This document shows, one piece after another, positions 1 through 53,400 of a stretch of 64,000 nucleotides of DNA. The stretch lies in assembly GCA_020698575.1 (NCBI GenBank), contig CM036242.1, positions 22,320,124-22,384,123 of the forward strand, written 5' to 3'. The notes beneath the pieces were generated by a model. That model had not been told where the DNA came from. It searched no databases and worked only from the letters and a program-made list of their open reading frames with translations. Numbering within the stretch: the stretch's first letter is position 1; each line of letters begins with the position of its first letter. Made by a program: the position numbers and the translations under genes. The DNA comes from Bostrychus sinensis (taxonomy: Eukaryota > Chordata > Actinopteri > Gobiiformes > Eleotridae).

Positions 1-486
1 TGGTTATTTTCACTGAATGCCAACAAGAAGTAATTTGTGTTGTTCTCTCTGCTCTATAATGCTCTTTTGATGGGCTATAATCAGTGTAATTGAATGCAGC
101 ATGATCATTTCCTCATGAACTTGGCCATAAATTGACTGTTTTCGTGAAATCATGAAATCAACAAATCACAATGTGAGACACATTCCCAGCGCTACGAAAC
201 CTCAAGAGAGAGCTGAGATTTCCTAAGTCAGCAAGAATCCGGAGTGAGCAAGCTAAATGTACAGAGTTTATGATGGACAGACAGTACAATTGTGAGCGGA
301 GTAGGCTCACTGTCAGCAAATGAGTAGCTTGAAACACATCAGCATGACTGCTATATGTGCTGACAGCAGCCATGTTTGTTTTTGCTACCTGCCACTTTAA
401 CAAACTTCCCTCTTTCACACTCATCTATTTAAATCTTAATTAAGTAATATTTGACTTAATCTGCATCTGTGCACAACATCACTCAC

Positions 487-39809
<39,323 letters not shown>

Positions 39810-40160
39810 GCTTGTCCCAGTTTTCCGTCCGCCTGTCTGTTTAGCGGCTTTCTGTCTGCTCAAGTCTGGCTACGCTACCAAGGCTCGTCCTGTTGGTAGT
39901 GTCCGCGCAGGGCGCTACTCCGTGCGGCTTCGGCGATCTTCGACAGTCGGTCAGGATAGCGAAAGGAGCAGGAAGCAGCGAGCCAACATCAGCGGGGTTA
40001 GAGGGCAAAGGCTAGCCGGCTCTAATCCAATCAAATAGCAGCTCGAGCAGCGCTGGAGGAGGGCCGTAGTTGGCAGCGAGTTGAGCGGTGGCCGTGGTTG
40101 TGCATCGCGGTGCTGTACAGCCGCGCGGAGGGGGTGGGGACTGTCCTGAAGGAAATGACT
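39810..40160 (-). promoter_or_regulatory. CpG-rich galnt2 promoter / 5' UTR region
   Basis: The sequence just upstream of the galnt2 ATG is clearly richer in G+C and CpG than the surrounding AT-rich DNA (for example cgcgcagggcgctactccgt near 39,902 and several CG dinucleotides per line up to about 40,140). In vertebrates this is typical of a CpG-island promoter. I see no TATA box that decides a start site; the boundaries are approximate. Confidence 0.6.
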
Positions 40161-41282
40161 GTTGTAAAATTTTAGCTATGTGGGAACCGAGACACGCGAA
40201 ATCCATGATCCCCGAACTCGATGATTTTGTGGTTTACTTTTTCCCAAATTCACCGCTAGAGGCGCCACAGGTTAATGTAATTAGATCATTTCATTAGTGC
40301 GCTGTTTTTCAAACGTGGCTTTTTCCTTTTCACATCAGGTAGTGCCTAGGCCTTAAAATCCCCTTCCTTTGATGACACCCATTCCACATCAGCTGGCAGC
40401 ATTCACTTAAGGATAATGTTTTTTTTTAATTTAAAAATCATACTTTAAGTTGTTTTATTCCTTTTAACCAGGTTTACCGGTTGTCCTCTTTTTACTCAAG
40501 CTACTGCTCCTCAAACCTTTGCAGCAGCCCATGATTCACAAGAAAGCACAGGCTTAAAAAAAAAAATTTGAACTCAAAACTTTGCTTGAGATGTATTTTA
40601 CAGAAATAGAAATATATAACCTTAGAAATGTAAAATAATCTATAATGTATTGTACATACTTTGTATCAACAAATGTTGCCCTTTTTCTCTGTAAGATATT
40701 CGCCAAAATATTCTCCTTTTTACTTTGCTTAAAACCTATCTCTAACATAATTATTGACAGAAGACAGTTTTGACTGTGAGGTTAAAGACCCAAAGTGCAA
40801 ATGGGTAGATTCTATCAATACACAGTTTACAATGCTTCAAAAATACCAGTGGTATTAAACGCACAGAGACACATTTATTCACTGCCGCACTGGATATGGT
40901 GGTCTGAAAAAAGACGTGTTTATGTTACCTACAGTAATGTTAGAGCATGGATGGATGGAAGTCAAACTGAAGTAAGAGAGGGATGGCGGAAAGACAAACA
41001 AATGTGCAAATTTAGAAGCCCAGGACCAAAGCCACAAACCTCCACACACCAATTCACAGATTGTAAAAAAGAGGTTAAAATAGTCATACATTTCAATTTA
41101 ATGTATATATAAAAAAATAAACTTAAATACAAAACCATGAGATTTTACCTAAAGATGTTAAAAACCCTGTTGTAATTGTTACTGCTAATAAGTCTCCAAC
41201 AGATGCTATAATAATTGTTTTGTTTAAACTGTTACAATTACTTAATGAACTTAATTAGTGCTTTAATCTAAATATTACAATT
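40161..41282. other. Intergenic DNA between galnt2 and urb2
   Basis: AT-rich sequence between the galnt2 promoter region and the presumed urb2 poly(A) signal. I see no exon, RNA gene or clear transposon here; the small ORFs have no recognisable features. Confidence 0.7.
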
Positions 41283-41288
41283 TTTATT
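41283..41288 (-). terminator. Probable urb2 polyadenylation signal AATAAA
   Basis: AATAAA on the minus strand, 172 bases after the urb2 stop codon. It is the first canonical hexamer downstream. The actual cleavage site cannot be read from sequence. Confidence 0.5.
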
Positions 41289-41460
41289 GTTAAACCATAA
41301 ATTGAAACTACTCTAACAGCATATTAATTATACAACAATAACAAGCATGTCAGTAGCTATGGCTTTGAATTTGTGTCTGTATCTTGGCTATATATTTTTT
41401 TCCAAGAGCAGATTGCAGCAAATCTTTCAAACAACTTAAATCTATGAAAAGCTTCTCACT

Positions 41461-44400
41461 TCACACAGTATACTTGTCCTCTCCTTGTCTCTGTGCTTTG
41501 TGATAATGAGTGTAGCTGCTGTATAGCTCATTGAACACTACTCGAACTCCCATTTGCAGTCCAGCCATCAGAAACTTGATATCCTGCTCCAAACATAGGT
41601 CAAGTATCAGATAGATGCCCTCTGTCAGGTGCAACTTAATGTCTGGCCGCAGAGTAACCTGGAGGTAACAAAAAATAAGTAAAAGACAATTACTAAAATG
41701 TTTAAATTACGTTTTGTCAATATATCTTTAGCAAATAAGGGTGTTTTGTGTACTCAGTCAACCTACAAAAGCCCTCCTAATACTAACTGCAAACATTAAC
41801 CATTGTATGTGCATCTTTATAAAAGCACTTCATTGAGTTGCTCTCATTCTCCAGAGGCCTGTTGCTGGAAGTGATTTAAACAACTCAGAGTTATGGAGGA
41901 ACTTGTGAGTTGGCAAATCCTAATAAATACAAACTGGGTAACTTTAGGTTTGTGTGTTGCTTGAAGATGGTTATCAACTTCCTCTGTCAACTCAGTTAAA
42001 ACCCCAACCCATTGCCTACTGCAGCTGTACCAGCAAATCTGGCAACGCTCCCCAGGAAACAGCCAATCGTGTTCAGCCCGGAGGAAAAGGCGGTGGGTCT
42101 ATGACTCAGCTCAGAGACAGGAAGTGACAAAATCACAGGCAAAAGTCAGATGGGAAAAAAAATAGTATTTAAAAAGAAACAAAAAACATGTTATAGACTA
42201 TAAAGATTAGACTGTATTAAACACTCATAACATCCATACGTATTTCATACTATATCACTGAATATAAGTGAAAGTAAATGTTTTAATGTATATAAAAAAG
42301 TTACATTTACAACCTGAATTCTGGAAATGTTGGGACATTTTTTAAAATCGAATAAAATAAAAACAACTTTCAAATTACATTAGGCAATATTTTATTCACC
42401 ATATGACAAAAATAACATAATAAAGGTTTACACTGAAAAATGTTACTCTTTTATGCACAAAATGAACTTCAAATTTGATGCCTTCTACAGGTCTGAAAAT
42501 AGTTGGGATAAGGGCATGTTTACCATTTAGGTGTAGGTGTATCATCTCTTCTTTTCAGAACAGTTTGAAGACATCTGGTAATTGAGGTTTTGAGTTTCTG
42601 GAGTTTGGTGTTTGAATTTGGTCTTTCTTTCTTGCCTGATATAAGTTTCCTGCTGTATAGGCCAATTTAAATTTGTTTCTTTAAAGTACGTTTTGGTTTT
42701 AATTTGAATAAAATAGTTCAATTATTATTGTAATTTATTTGATATGAAATACCTTTTAAGTTATAAATTGCATGTTTTTGTTTATATTCTTGCATAAAAA
42801 TCATGCTGGGTGTGTTGGATGAAACCTTGTGCTTTTAACCTGCAGGTGAGGTAGCCCTTTGTTCTTTTGGAAGGTGTGGAAGCTAGCCAGGGTCTGAGGC
42901 CTAACAGTTTTTGACTGTGTTCTGGCTTTCTGGGGATTAACACTTTGTGGATTATTGTGGAATTTGCATACCGACAACCAACACGTTCATATTAAACAAC
43001 AGCAACAATATTTGTAAGTCTGGGCATTCTCTTCATTATTCATCTTTCAACACATGTCAAGCTCAAGCTAAAGCCCTGGCAGCTACAGTGGCATGTCAAG
43101 TTAAAACCACCATATCACCAACTAAAACCTTTATAAACCTTTCGGTATTCATAGTTCCTTCCAAAACAGACAGCTGCCCATCCCGTACGCACATATGCAC
43201 CCCCATAACATCAAAGATGCTGCTTTTGAACTGAATGCTGATAACACGCTGGAAGGTCTCCCTCATCTTTAATCCAGAGGACACAGCGTCTGTGATTTCC
43301 AAAAATAATGTCAAATTTGGACTCGTCTGACCTTAGAACAATGTCCCATTTTGAAACAGTCCATTTTAAATGAGCCTTGGTCCACAGGACACAATGGCAC
43401 TTCTGAACTATGTTCACATATGGCTTCTATTTTGCTTGATAGAGCTTTAGTTGTCATCTGGAGATGGCACGGCAGATTGTGTTTACCGACAGTGGTTTCT
43501 GGAAGTATTCCTGGGCCCATTTAGTAATGTCATTGACACAATCATGCACGATGAGTGATTCATTGTTGTCTGAAGGCCCGAAGACCATGGGCATCCAATA
43601 AAGGTCTTCGGCCATGTCCCTTGCGCACAGAGATTTCTCCAGTTTCTCAAAATTTTGTGATGATGTTATGCCCTGTAGATGAAGAGATTTGCAAAGCCTT
43701 TGCAATTTGACATTGAGGAACTTTTAAGTATTCCACAATCTTTTTACACAGTCTTTCACAGATTGGAGAGACTCTGCTCATCTTTACTTCTGAAAAACTG
43801 TCTCTCTCTAAAGGGGGGTATACACCAAGGCGACGATCGCCCGTCTGAAGCCGTTTTAACGGTTCTTCCACGTCGCTCATTTCCGTCCTTTTGATATGTA
43901 TGCGTCGTCGCCCCCCATGGCTCCAGGACAAAGGCCATCTGACTAGTTTCCTCCCGATTAGCCTTGTTGAATCGGCGTCTTTGGTCTTTGGCACGAAGCG
44001 CTCTGATAGGCCTAGCACTACAGCTGCCGCGCCAATCAGCTCATGGGAGAGATGTGGCAGCGCACTGTCACCATTTTTGCATTCTTCGCAATTCCGTGCG
44101 GAAAGTTATCTTCTTCAAGTAACAGAGCAGCGGCACCTAATCCACACAAAACAATGTCAAAACCGGCCATTATCACACTTCTCAAATGTTCAGACAAGCT
44201 GAGAACAGTGGCAGACCAAGGCGCGCTAGATGCATATGTCTTCCGCAAACATTGTGTCACTTCCGTTGATCTTTGTTCACTGGCTAGCGCCATCTGCCGC
44301 TTTGAGGAGGTAATTACATCACGCGCATGCGCAAGACACGGTCTTTAGGTCGGTTGTCGCTTCGGTTTATGAAGAGGGAAAAAGGTCATGCGACGTGAAA

Positions 44401-47400
44401 AAACGGGAGGGAACGAGAGGAGACGAGAAGAGACGAGCTGTCGCTCCGTCTTATCGGTGGCAGTCTGGGAGTCGCCTTGGTGTATCTAGGCCTTTATCAG
44501 TGGCAGTCTGGGAGTCGCCTTGGTGTATCTAGGCCTTTATCAGTGGCAGTCTGGGAGTCGCCTTGGTGTATCTAGGCCTTAACACATCCCTTTTAGAGTT
44601 AAAAGGTACAGTAAGCAGCATGCACTCGTACTGGTTTGAAAAGGGTACTGTAGTCTAACGCGTCCGGTTTGAGGCGTCAAATGTGTCTAGTTGGACACGA
44701 ACATTTTGAAGTCAGACGCTTTATTCGTGCTTCCAATTCACTCTGTTCGTGGGTCCAAACAAATGTGTTCAGATGCGAATTCGCGTCAAGGGAGGAGTCT
44801 CCTGTGCCAGGGTAATGGCCACTGTTTCAGGGCTAATTCCAACTGAGGCCATGCCGGTTTGCTCACCTGTTGTCCTGTGTCGGTGTGGGGACACGTCTCC
44901 AGGACACTACTGCTGTATTTAAGCACTCAACCCCAGCAGCAGAGCAGAGATATGGAGGAGTTTTTTCTTGTTTAATAGGGGTCTCTAGTGGTTTTAGTGG
45001 GTTATAGGCTAGGCTATACACGGACTCTGTTATCCCTGTTGTTTTGGAGAGTGCATCTCCACTTCCTATGTCCTCCCACGTCACTGCAGGAGCTAGAACC
45101 TGCTTGGTTAACGTGCCGCAAATATTCGCCAAAGTTCAGATTTTTCAACTCGGGCATCTAGGGCTCAATTTTCGCGACAGATGTGTCACCGTGCTATTCG
45201 CGCGTCAAAACCCGATTCGCAAGACGCTGGATGCTTGATTCGCACTGCAGGATGTTTACATAGACTTAACATGTAAACCAGACGTCCCGGTGTAAATGCA
45301 GCATAAATCACAACAATGGTCTCTTTTCTGACTGGATGATTGGCAATGCACTTTTAGAACAAAAACAAAAAATGTAAACATTAACAAATTGTTAATAACT
45401 CAACTGTAATATTGTTTCAAGTAAAACTAATATTTGATTTAAACATGTTTACATACCTCTGGACACGTGGGTAATTTTTATGAATTATAAAAAAATATAT
45501 ACTAGTCATAGCACATTTAATCATGTTAAAGACCTGATATGAAGTAACTTAATTAGTAGCAAGATCTTCTCCCAGCTGATTTATTTTTTGCTTTTCCAGC
45601 CATTTTTTGTCCCAAATATTTTGAGACCTGTAGAAGGCATCATATTTGAAACATGCTCATTTTGGGCATAAAAGTGTAACATTTGTCAGTGTAAACATTT
45701 GTTACATGATTTGAAAGTTGTTTAGTTTTCATTTTATTAAAATTTTTAAAATGTCCCAAAAGTTCTGGAATTCGGGCTGACTTATCTAGTGAAACAAAGA
45801 TAATAAAATTGGTTTGGCACATTAATTTACACATTATATACACACTGTCACTGTGGCAAATATAAAAAAAAAATAAATAAACGTGAGGCCCAGAACAAAA
45901 GGTTGAGTTGTGAGCTGTCACATGTCACTTTGCTCACAGCTGACTGGTCCATTTTTGTATCTCAGTCTCTAAACCTGTAAATCTGTTCCAGAACAGAGTA
46001 CCTGTGTAGTGTAAGTTGCCATAACAATTAACCATGCTCTAAACCAAGCCTCTTTCGGGACACAGAAAACTCTGAGTTTGCTCAAACTAAACCAGAACTT
46101 AACCTAAACTTAAACCAGCTTCCAGCAACAGCCCTCAAAAGACTTCAAAATGACTTCATCAAGAGAGATTGGGAACGTGTCGTCACACCATTAAGCACAT
46201 TTTATATTGGAAAATAAGTGTGTGTGTTTTTTCCCCACATCAGTGACTTTGCTTATGAAATTGGTAATTAAAAAGTTAAATTCCTGGAATTGTTTTTTAA
46301 ATTTAGTAGTTTTGAATTGAGATAGATTGACAGATTTAAGCAAAAAGGCTTTTAAAAAATTTCTGAACCATAGAAAATTTTAAAATAACATGTTCAAAAT
46401 GTATGTAAAATTAAGGTTTGTCACAAAAAATAATTCAGCTTTCTCATATATAATGGCCAAATTAAGAATGAAAAATTACCTCTAGTGGATGAAAACATCT
46501 CCATCAGTACAAAAGGGTTAAAAAGGGGTCTTTACTGAGACAGAAATATCAAAGCAGTTTTAAGAGATATTAAATCTGTTGCAGAACTCAGAGAATCTCA
46601 ATTAGTCGTTTTTTTAATAACCAACGGCTGTGTTTCAGTCTGGCCCGTCAGACATTTTTCTCTCTGTGGTAGTAATTTCTCTGGAAAATGCTGAGTCAAG
46701 TTGGAGTCATCTTAAATATACTTGGTGACAGAAAGTAGCTGCATTCACAAACCAGACATGACTCACTGTTTTAAGGTAACAGACAGCCAGTGCCCTGTGT
46801 TCAGGATTGTTCAGAGATTTGTGAATACATATTACTGGGCTAATGAAACCCATCAACTTCAATGCCTCGCATCGTCAGCATTTCTGTCATTCTGACCATA
46901 ACAATTCTTCTGTTCAAGTATCATTGATGAAATAAGCAGGATCAAAAGATCAACTCAGCAGTCGCAGTCAGATTCTCACATACAAACTCACACAGAGTCA
47001 GTTTATGTCACTTGACTTGGCTACAAAATCACAATAAACATGTGATCAAGGTGGGATTGGACAATCTATAATCTGTGTATGTACTGTATGTGTGTACCTT
47101 CTGCAGTTCTGTGACATACTGAGCCACTATGAAGGATGAAAGTGTGGTAAAACTCTCAGCTGTGGCAGCAATGTGCGAGTACATCCTCTCTACCAGCCTG
47201 GAGCACTGTAGATATACATCACTGTCTGGACCTAAACAAACACATCAGACAATAATTAAAATCCTTGTCAAGTTGTCAAACAGCAAACCTCTGTGATCGT
47301 TACCAAAGCTAAATTATACACATGCTTCAGGTTGAGTCACTTTTTCATTTTTAGTTGTTAAGAGTAAATATCCCCATATGAGAGTCAACAATAAATGTGG

Positions 47401-50400
47401 CCCATGATCCCCGACTAGCCCACTACCATGTTCTCTGATGCCCAACTGTGTGTGGTTTCTTTTTTTAATTATTAATGTAATGATGCCTGGTAAGCCCCAG
47501 ATCCCGAATGGCCGCCTCCTCTAACACATTCCTCAGGTTGGCTGCTGCTCCCTGGCTGTTGATTGGCTTGGCACTGACACCGTTCCACCAATCCAGCGTG
47601 TCCACCTGCCATCACCACACCTGACAAAAGTGCCCACCTTTCGCCGGCCAAGGCAGCTGGGATCACAGTGAACAGCTCGCCACACACGCACTCATTGTGT
47701 CTCTTTGTTTGTCACTGGTTGCAGTTAATGTGACTAGTTCCATTTGTTAACTGAGACACGTGAATTTGACAAGTCTTTTGTGGCTTTGAATTTGTTTGGA
47801 TTTAGTTTGTACCTGGCAGCAGATCCTTGGTTACCATTGTTTTGTCATTTTTTTAATTATTAATTAATTAATGACTTGAATTCTCAGTATTACCTGTAGT
47901 AAAGTTACTTGTGTCGCCCTCTTTTCGTTGTTTACCTTCCTGCATGATTGAGACTACCAGGCGATGAAAGACATTTAGAAATGATGGAGCAGCTTTAAGC
48001 ATCACCTGAGGGCACATAAAACTTCTTAAAACAATACTACCACAATGCAATGCATTATCTACATTACATGACATTATCTAAATAAAAACATAAAGGAAAA
48101 GCTCAAAACACACAGCTGCTCTCTATTAAAGGTTAAGGGAAAATAAATGAGCGACTGATGTCACCAGCTCTAGTTAGAGGCATCTAATAGTTTCCATCAG
48201 TCTAACCTGTGTTCATGTGTGAGTTGTGAGTGACAATTTTTTACATAAAGCTTATCGCTTAATTACAGATGCCTTACTACTCTGTCCTCCTCAGTAAATG
48301 AATGACCTCCTGAAAACTAATTTTCTGGTCCATGTTGCTGCTGTCTGAAATCATTTAGACATTTCTTGCTCCCTTTTATTCATTACAGCTGTTTACATTG
48401 TCAGTCTTCCCAAATAAACTGTCAAACCGAGACCAGTAACTAGAAAATTAGCACATTAACCGTTAAACTCTGATATGTATGTTGTTACGTAAAAACGTTT
48501 TCTAACACAAAGATGTTCAAAATACCTGTGGATGACACTTGATGATGGCAAACAATGCCTCATGAATGGCCATAAAGGTCGACTCATACACAGCTGGGGT
48601 CAAATGGTCAAGGGGTACAGACTGAAGTGCTCCCATAACCATGGTCACATGATGAGGGTTTGCAATTAACCCCTCTCCCTGCCGCAGCAAGGCAGTCACT
48701 GCTGTTACCACAGGAACAGTAAAGGGCAGATTTAAAGAGACGTCCTGGCTGGATGCTTTTACCAAGAACTGTAATATACAAAAGGTAGTTATCAATAAAT
48801 CGGTTATTAATAACAATGACAAAATATTCTGTTTAAGGACAACAGAATAACAAGAAACTGGCACGGTAGCATGCCCCCAGTTTATCTGACAAAGCACAAT
48901 TAGAGACTAAGGTAAGATTTATAGAGAAATCAAGAAAGTGATTGCCATCTGACTGCTGAATCATATAAAACAGCTGTCAACATGTGCTTCCAGGTCAGTG
49001 TCAGTAAAACCATTCCCACTTTCTCCAACTTATCACACACATTCTGAGCAAGATCACTAGCCATTTTTTCCAACATATATTTAACAGTAATTTAAGTCTC
49101 ATAATGTTAATAGAGCCTATGTGTATTTCATTACTCAAATATCATTTGTGTGGATTTCTTCTGACTTTGTGTTTTTCTTACCATTATTGCTGAAATAATC
49201 TGGGGTGCAATGAGCCACAGAGCCTTAGAGCAGGGCTCAGGCAAAGGACAGCACAACAGTAGCTTTATGAGAGTTACAGTAGAAAGCACCTCCTGAAGGA
49301 AAAAAGGTGTCAGGAGGTTAAGTCACAAATAAAGTCTTAGAAAGCAAATGCAAAGAGAAAAACACCACATTATAGTAAAATTATATAGCTGCCATTTAAC
49401 AAAATAAGACACTAATTAGACAAATAAAAAGCTCACCCTGTAGTTTCCAGCCCTTAATTTCCCAGAGTCCAGTCCTTCTTTGATCATCAGAAGCAAGAAA
49501 TTAAACCTTTCAGAGGAACAGTTCTCCACTAGGTGGCGCAGCAGCATCTGTACAGCTGGCTCCAGGTCACAACGATCAGTTGAACTTAGCCAATGAGCTA
49601 CCATCAAAACAAGATAGATGTTACTTTCAAGCTAGTTGACATTAAGATGACTGTGGGGCATTTGTGTGTTTTCTACCTGTTAGCAATCTCTGCAAACTGT
49701 GCAGTATCTGCATAAAGAGCTCATCCAACTCTTTTCTGCCACCTTTTTGGTCTTGCTTTTCTTCTGTCCTTTCAACTGCTGAGTAAAATGTGGACAATAA
49801 AGCCAGAGATGAAACCAAAATCTCTGTAGGCCTTGGGGCAGAGTTGATTTCTTTGATGACTTGCTGGCAAAATCCCCAGTATAGAGCCATATGACTGATG
49901 AGGTGGATCTGTTTGTTCTCCTCTATTGAGAGTAGGGACAGTTCACATTGCAACATGACAGTAACTACCTCAATCACAAAACCTTGACTGATAATGGTGG
50001 ACATCTGAAGGGAAGTGTGAGGCTTTAGGACAGACTCAACAGCTAGCCCAAGTGTAGCAGTGGTCTGTGTGAGTATCTGAGTCAGCAATTCATCCAGTCG
50101 TTTGCTCTTTGACAAATTTGAGGTCAAAGTTTTAGAGAAAGCACTTAGTGAGGCAAGCAAAATATGGGTGGTCAACACAGAGTCACTAAAGGATGCTGTG
50201 TCTGACTGACTGGGTGCCATTGTCAACTTGTCTTTCATTTCTTTACTAGAAAGATAGGAGGCAAACTGGTTCAGGTTGAGGCGAACACTGCTGCTTCTTG
50301 TGATTATTAGCTGGACTAAACATTTGATAAAGACTTGCATTGCTGTGACCAAATCCAACCAATCTGAACTCTCTGCACATGTAATCCTGTGGCCCAGAAG

Positions 50401-53400
50401 ACAAGACACAGCAGCCTGCAGCAGAGTGCCACCATGAATAAACTTCAAAACATTTGGAAAGTTTGTACCCTCCAAGAGACAACTCAGTAATCGAAGAAGC
50501 TGCTGTAACAATGCAGGAACACTTGATCCGTCCCTGTTGTCCACATCATTTGTCTGGCAGGATCTGGACGTAAGCATGAACAGGAGGAGAAGGAAACAGG
50601 CAGGCAAATCATCAGAGCTCATCCCATCTGGGTTTAGAAATTCTATTATTTGGAGCAGGTTCAACACATCTTTTGTCTGTGTATTGCTTAGCTCTATGTA
50701 TGTTTCTCCATTAGTTAAGTATGCCATTATGCTCTCAACTAACATCTCCTTTTGTATCTCAGAGGAGTCTTGAAAAATACCAGAAGCATTATGTTTATGT
50801 GCTACCCTAAGGATCCCAGTAAGACTTTGTAAGAGAAACTGAACTGTGACAGAAAACAATGAAGGCAACTCTGGAAAAATTGGGCTTTTGAGAAGCTGAG
50901 TTGAAATCAAAGAAACGGTCAGAGAGTTTGGCGGTGTGTCTCTTTTGTGTGAAGGTTTCATTAGCTGAGAACCTACAAGTAATTTCACTATGCAATGCAT
51001 ATTGTCCTTACCAAGGTAGGGGGAGATCAGAGGCAAATTTGATGCAACAAGATACCAATATGCTACCAGGTAGGTGACAGCATTCACGTTTCCTATGTGC
51101 CCATCCCATTTATGATATGCATTCAGACACTTCTCAATCTCATCTTTATCAGTAATAAAGTGGGCTGCTTGGTTTAAAACTGCTTTAGTACTTGTTTTAG
51201 CAAGCATAGAGGGGTCTAACAAAACCCTCTTAATCTGTTGTAAAATAAGATGTCTGAGCAGCAAAAAGCTCAAGGGACTGCAGCCACTCATAACTGGTGG
51301 AGGAAAAATCTTCCCAGAAAGAAGATTTTCAATGCACATCAACACTGAAGATTCAGAGGTAGTTTGGTCTTCATTTTCACTTAAAGCTGTTGGATGAACA
51401 GAGTCCAGAGATGTATACTTGCTGCAATGGATACTGAAGAGCGTGTCCACCTCCACCCATGTGTATCTAAGGAGGAGAGTCGCTTCTAGTGCATTTTGTT
51501 TGCACTGGGTGTTTGTTTGGAAGCCCATAACTTTTTGTTTCTTTTTTAGTTTCTTTGGCATTTTTTGAACAGACAACATGGTTTGCGTTTCCATTTTTGT
51601 TAAAAGTTGTTGCAACTCTTCAATTACTCCATGCATTGCTTTCATGAAGTTCTGACTTTGTCTTACTAAAGGAAGAGGGGAAGCATTATCCAAAGTCTTT
51701 AAGCTGAATAAAACAGAATGAAGGAGCTGGCTCAGTGACAAAATCTTAAGAGATGACTCTGCATCAAATGTTACTTCATAATCAAGGTGCATTTCACTTG
51801 CTAATGTTTCAGGCTTAACAATCTGAGGTATATGCTTTTTGATGCTTTTCAACACTAATGAACAGATTTCTATAGTTTGAGAAGGTGGAGTGTCCAGCAA
51901 ACAACTCCTGATAGAAGCAGCAACCTCCTCAGAGAGAAGAGGGGGTCGGATCTGGTCCAGAACTGGTTGACATATTACAGACAAGAGATCTGAGAAGAAC
52001 TGGGGCAGCTGACGAAGTTTAGTGTAAGTCTGAAGAAGACTGCACACGGTGAGCTGTTCAAAAATAAACAGAAATACATGTATTAAAAGCATATTTATAT
52101 ACAACAATTCCCTCTTTCCATCCTTATGGCTTTGTAGAACAGTGTGTGGGGTTAACATACAGAACATTTGTAGGTACTGAGACTTTGGGTTTGATTTGGT
52201 GTTTTTCTGCTAACGATTACTAAGAGAAGAATGGGCTGTGTGACTACTCTGGAAATGCTACCACGTTTTAAGCGTTGTATTAGGTTTGTGGTTAGAAACA
52301 TCATAACCCATGTAGAATCATGATCAGTGCAGTATTCTAAATGTGCCTTAGTCTCAATTAAGCATTGGTCAGGTTTACCTTCTGTTCTCCTCTGACCAGA
52401 ATCAAAGTCCCTATATCCAGAATTAACCCAAACAATCTTACTTAAAAAAAATTTGGACTATTACTTCAAGATTAACCAGTTATACCTGTTTGGCCTGCAA
52501 AACTCTTGTGTCCATGCAATCGGCTTTAATCCAGGCTAATGATAACAACTGCTCCTGGTCAGGCTCAAGAATCAGATGATTCAGACTTAACAGAGCCTTC
52601 AAACAACGATACCAAGACGGAATGCTGTAAAGCAAAGGTCTCAATGTAAAGTCAGATAAATTATTATTAGTAGTAGTCATTTCATTAAAATTAAAAACTA
52701 TAATAAACTCCTACTATTCATAAACCACCAATAATAAAAATGTAAAACATAAACTAAAAATATGGCAAAAAATTATAGATTTTCTTACCTAGGCTGGGCC
52801 TGCTTGAGAAGTAGTTCTGCCAGGGCTCGGTAAAATCTCAGCTGAACCTCTCCATGTCGTATCCTATCTGCTGCTACATTGTAAATATCAGCTGAGAGAG
52901 CATAGTTTAGTAGAGACTCAATAGCAAGTAGGGCTAGGCTCCAGCTCTCTGGGGAACAGGAAGCACTCTGGGGAGATGAACACTCCTGCTGGTCCTTATT
53001 ATTATTCAAAAGCTTCTGTAAATTAAGATCTACATCTAAGGTACCTAACAAACTGGCAAGAAAAAAGAAACTCAACATCCCTTGTTCTTCATTTCTTTCT
53101 CCTCTCCCAATCCCATAGCTTTCCAGAAATAGCTTGAACAGGACTGACACTGCGTTAGACTTTACAGCATAGTAAATTGGTGGCTCACAGTTGCTCTGAA
53201 CAGTCAATTTATTGAGTATGGTACTAGCAGGACTAAAGGGGCCTTTTGCAGCACCCCGCTTCCCAGAATCCACTTTTGAAAGCTCTTCCTGGTACAAGGA
53301 CATGAGCTCAGGTGGAAAAAGAGCCAACTGGAGGATTGTGTCCATCTTGGTACGGATATCTCTGCATATCTGCTGAGACACTGAAAGTTGTGTATGAGAT

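Larger units (their letters stand above)
42309..45780 (-). pseudogene. Tc1/mariner-like element, minus strand, carrying further insertions
   Basis: Ends: CAACCTGAATTCTGGAAATG at the left and CAGCCCGAATTCCAGAAC as the reverse complement of the right end. Minus-strand translation between about 43,790 and 43,115 gives decayed Tc1-type transposase blocks: RVSPICERLCKKIVEYL, WTVSKWDIVLRSDESKF (SDESKF is the first catalytic Asp region) and HRRCVLWIKDEGD. Frames and stops break it. Inserts occupy about 42,650-43,110 (unclassified), 43812-44579 (Harbinger-like) and about 44,585-45,350 (CpG-rich, unclassified). Confidence 0.75.
41851..46133. repeat. Outer MITE split by a Tc1-like element in urb2 intron 10 (tentative)
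   Basis: AGGCCTGTTGCTGGAAG at 41,852 is mirrored by the reverse complement of the sequence ending near 46,132 (GGGCTGTTGCTGGAAGCTGG). Both are followed, reading inward, by a TTTAA stretch and then ACTCAGAG. This fits one MITE of about 0.8 kb opened by a 3.5-kb insertion. No clean target duplication is visible. Confidence 0.5.

Noticed and set aside
50537..50773. Plus-strand ORF inside urb2 exon 5
   Set aside because: A shadow of the well-supported minus-strand urb2 coding exon.
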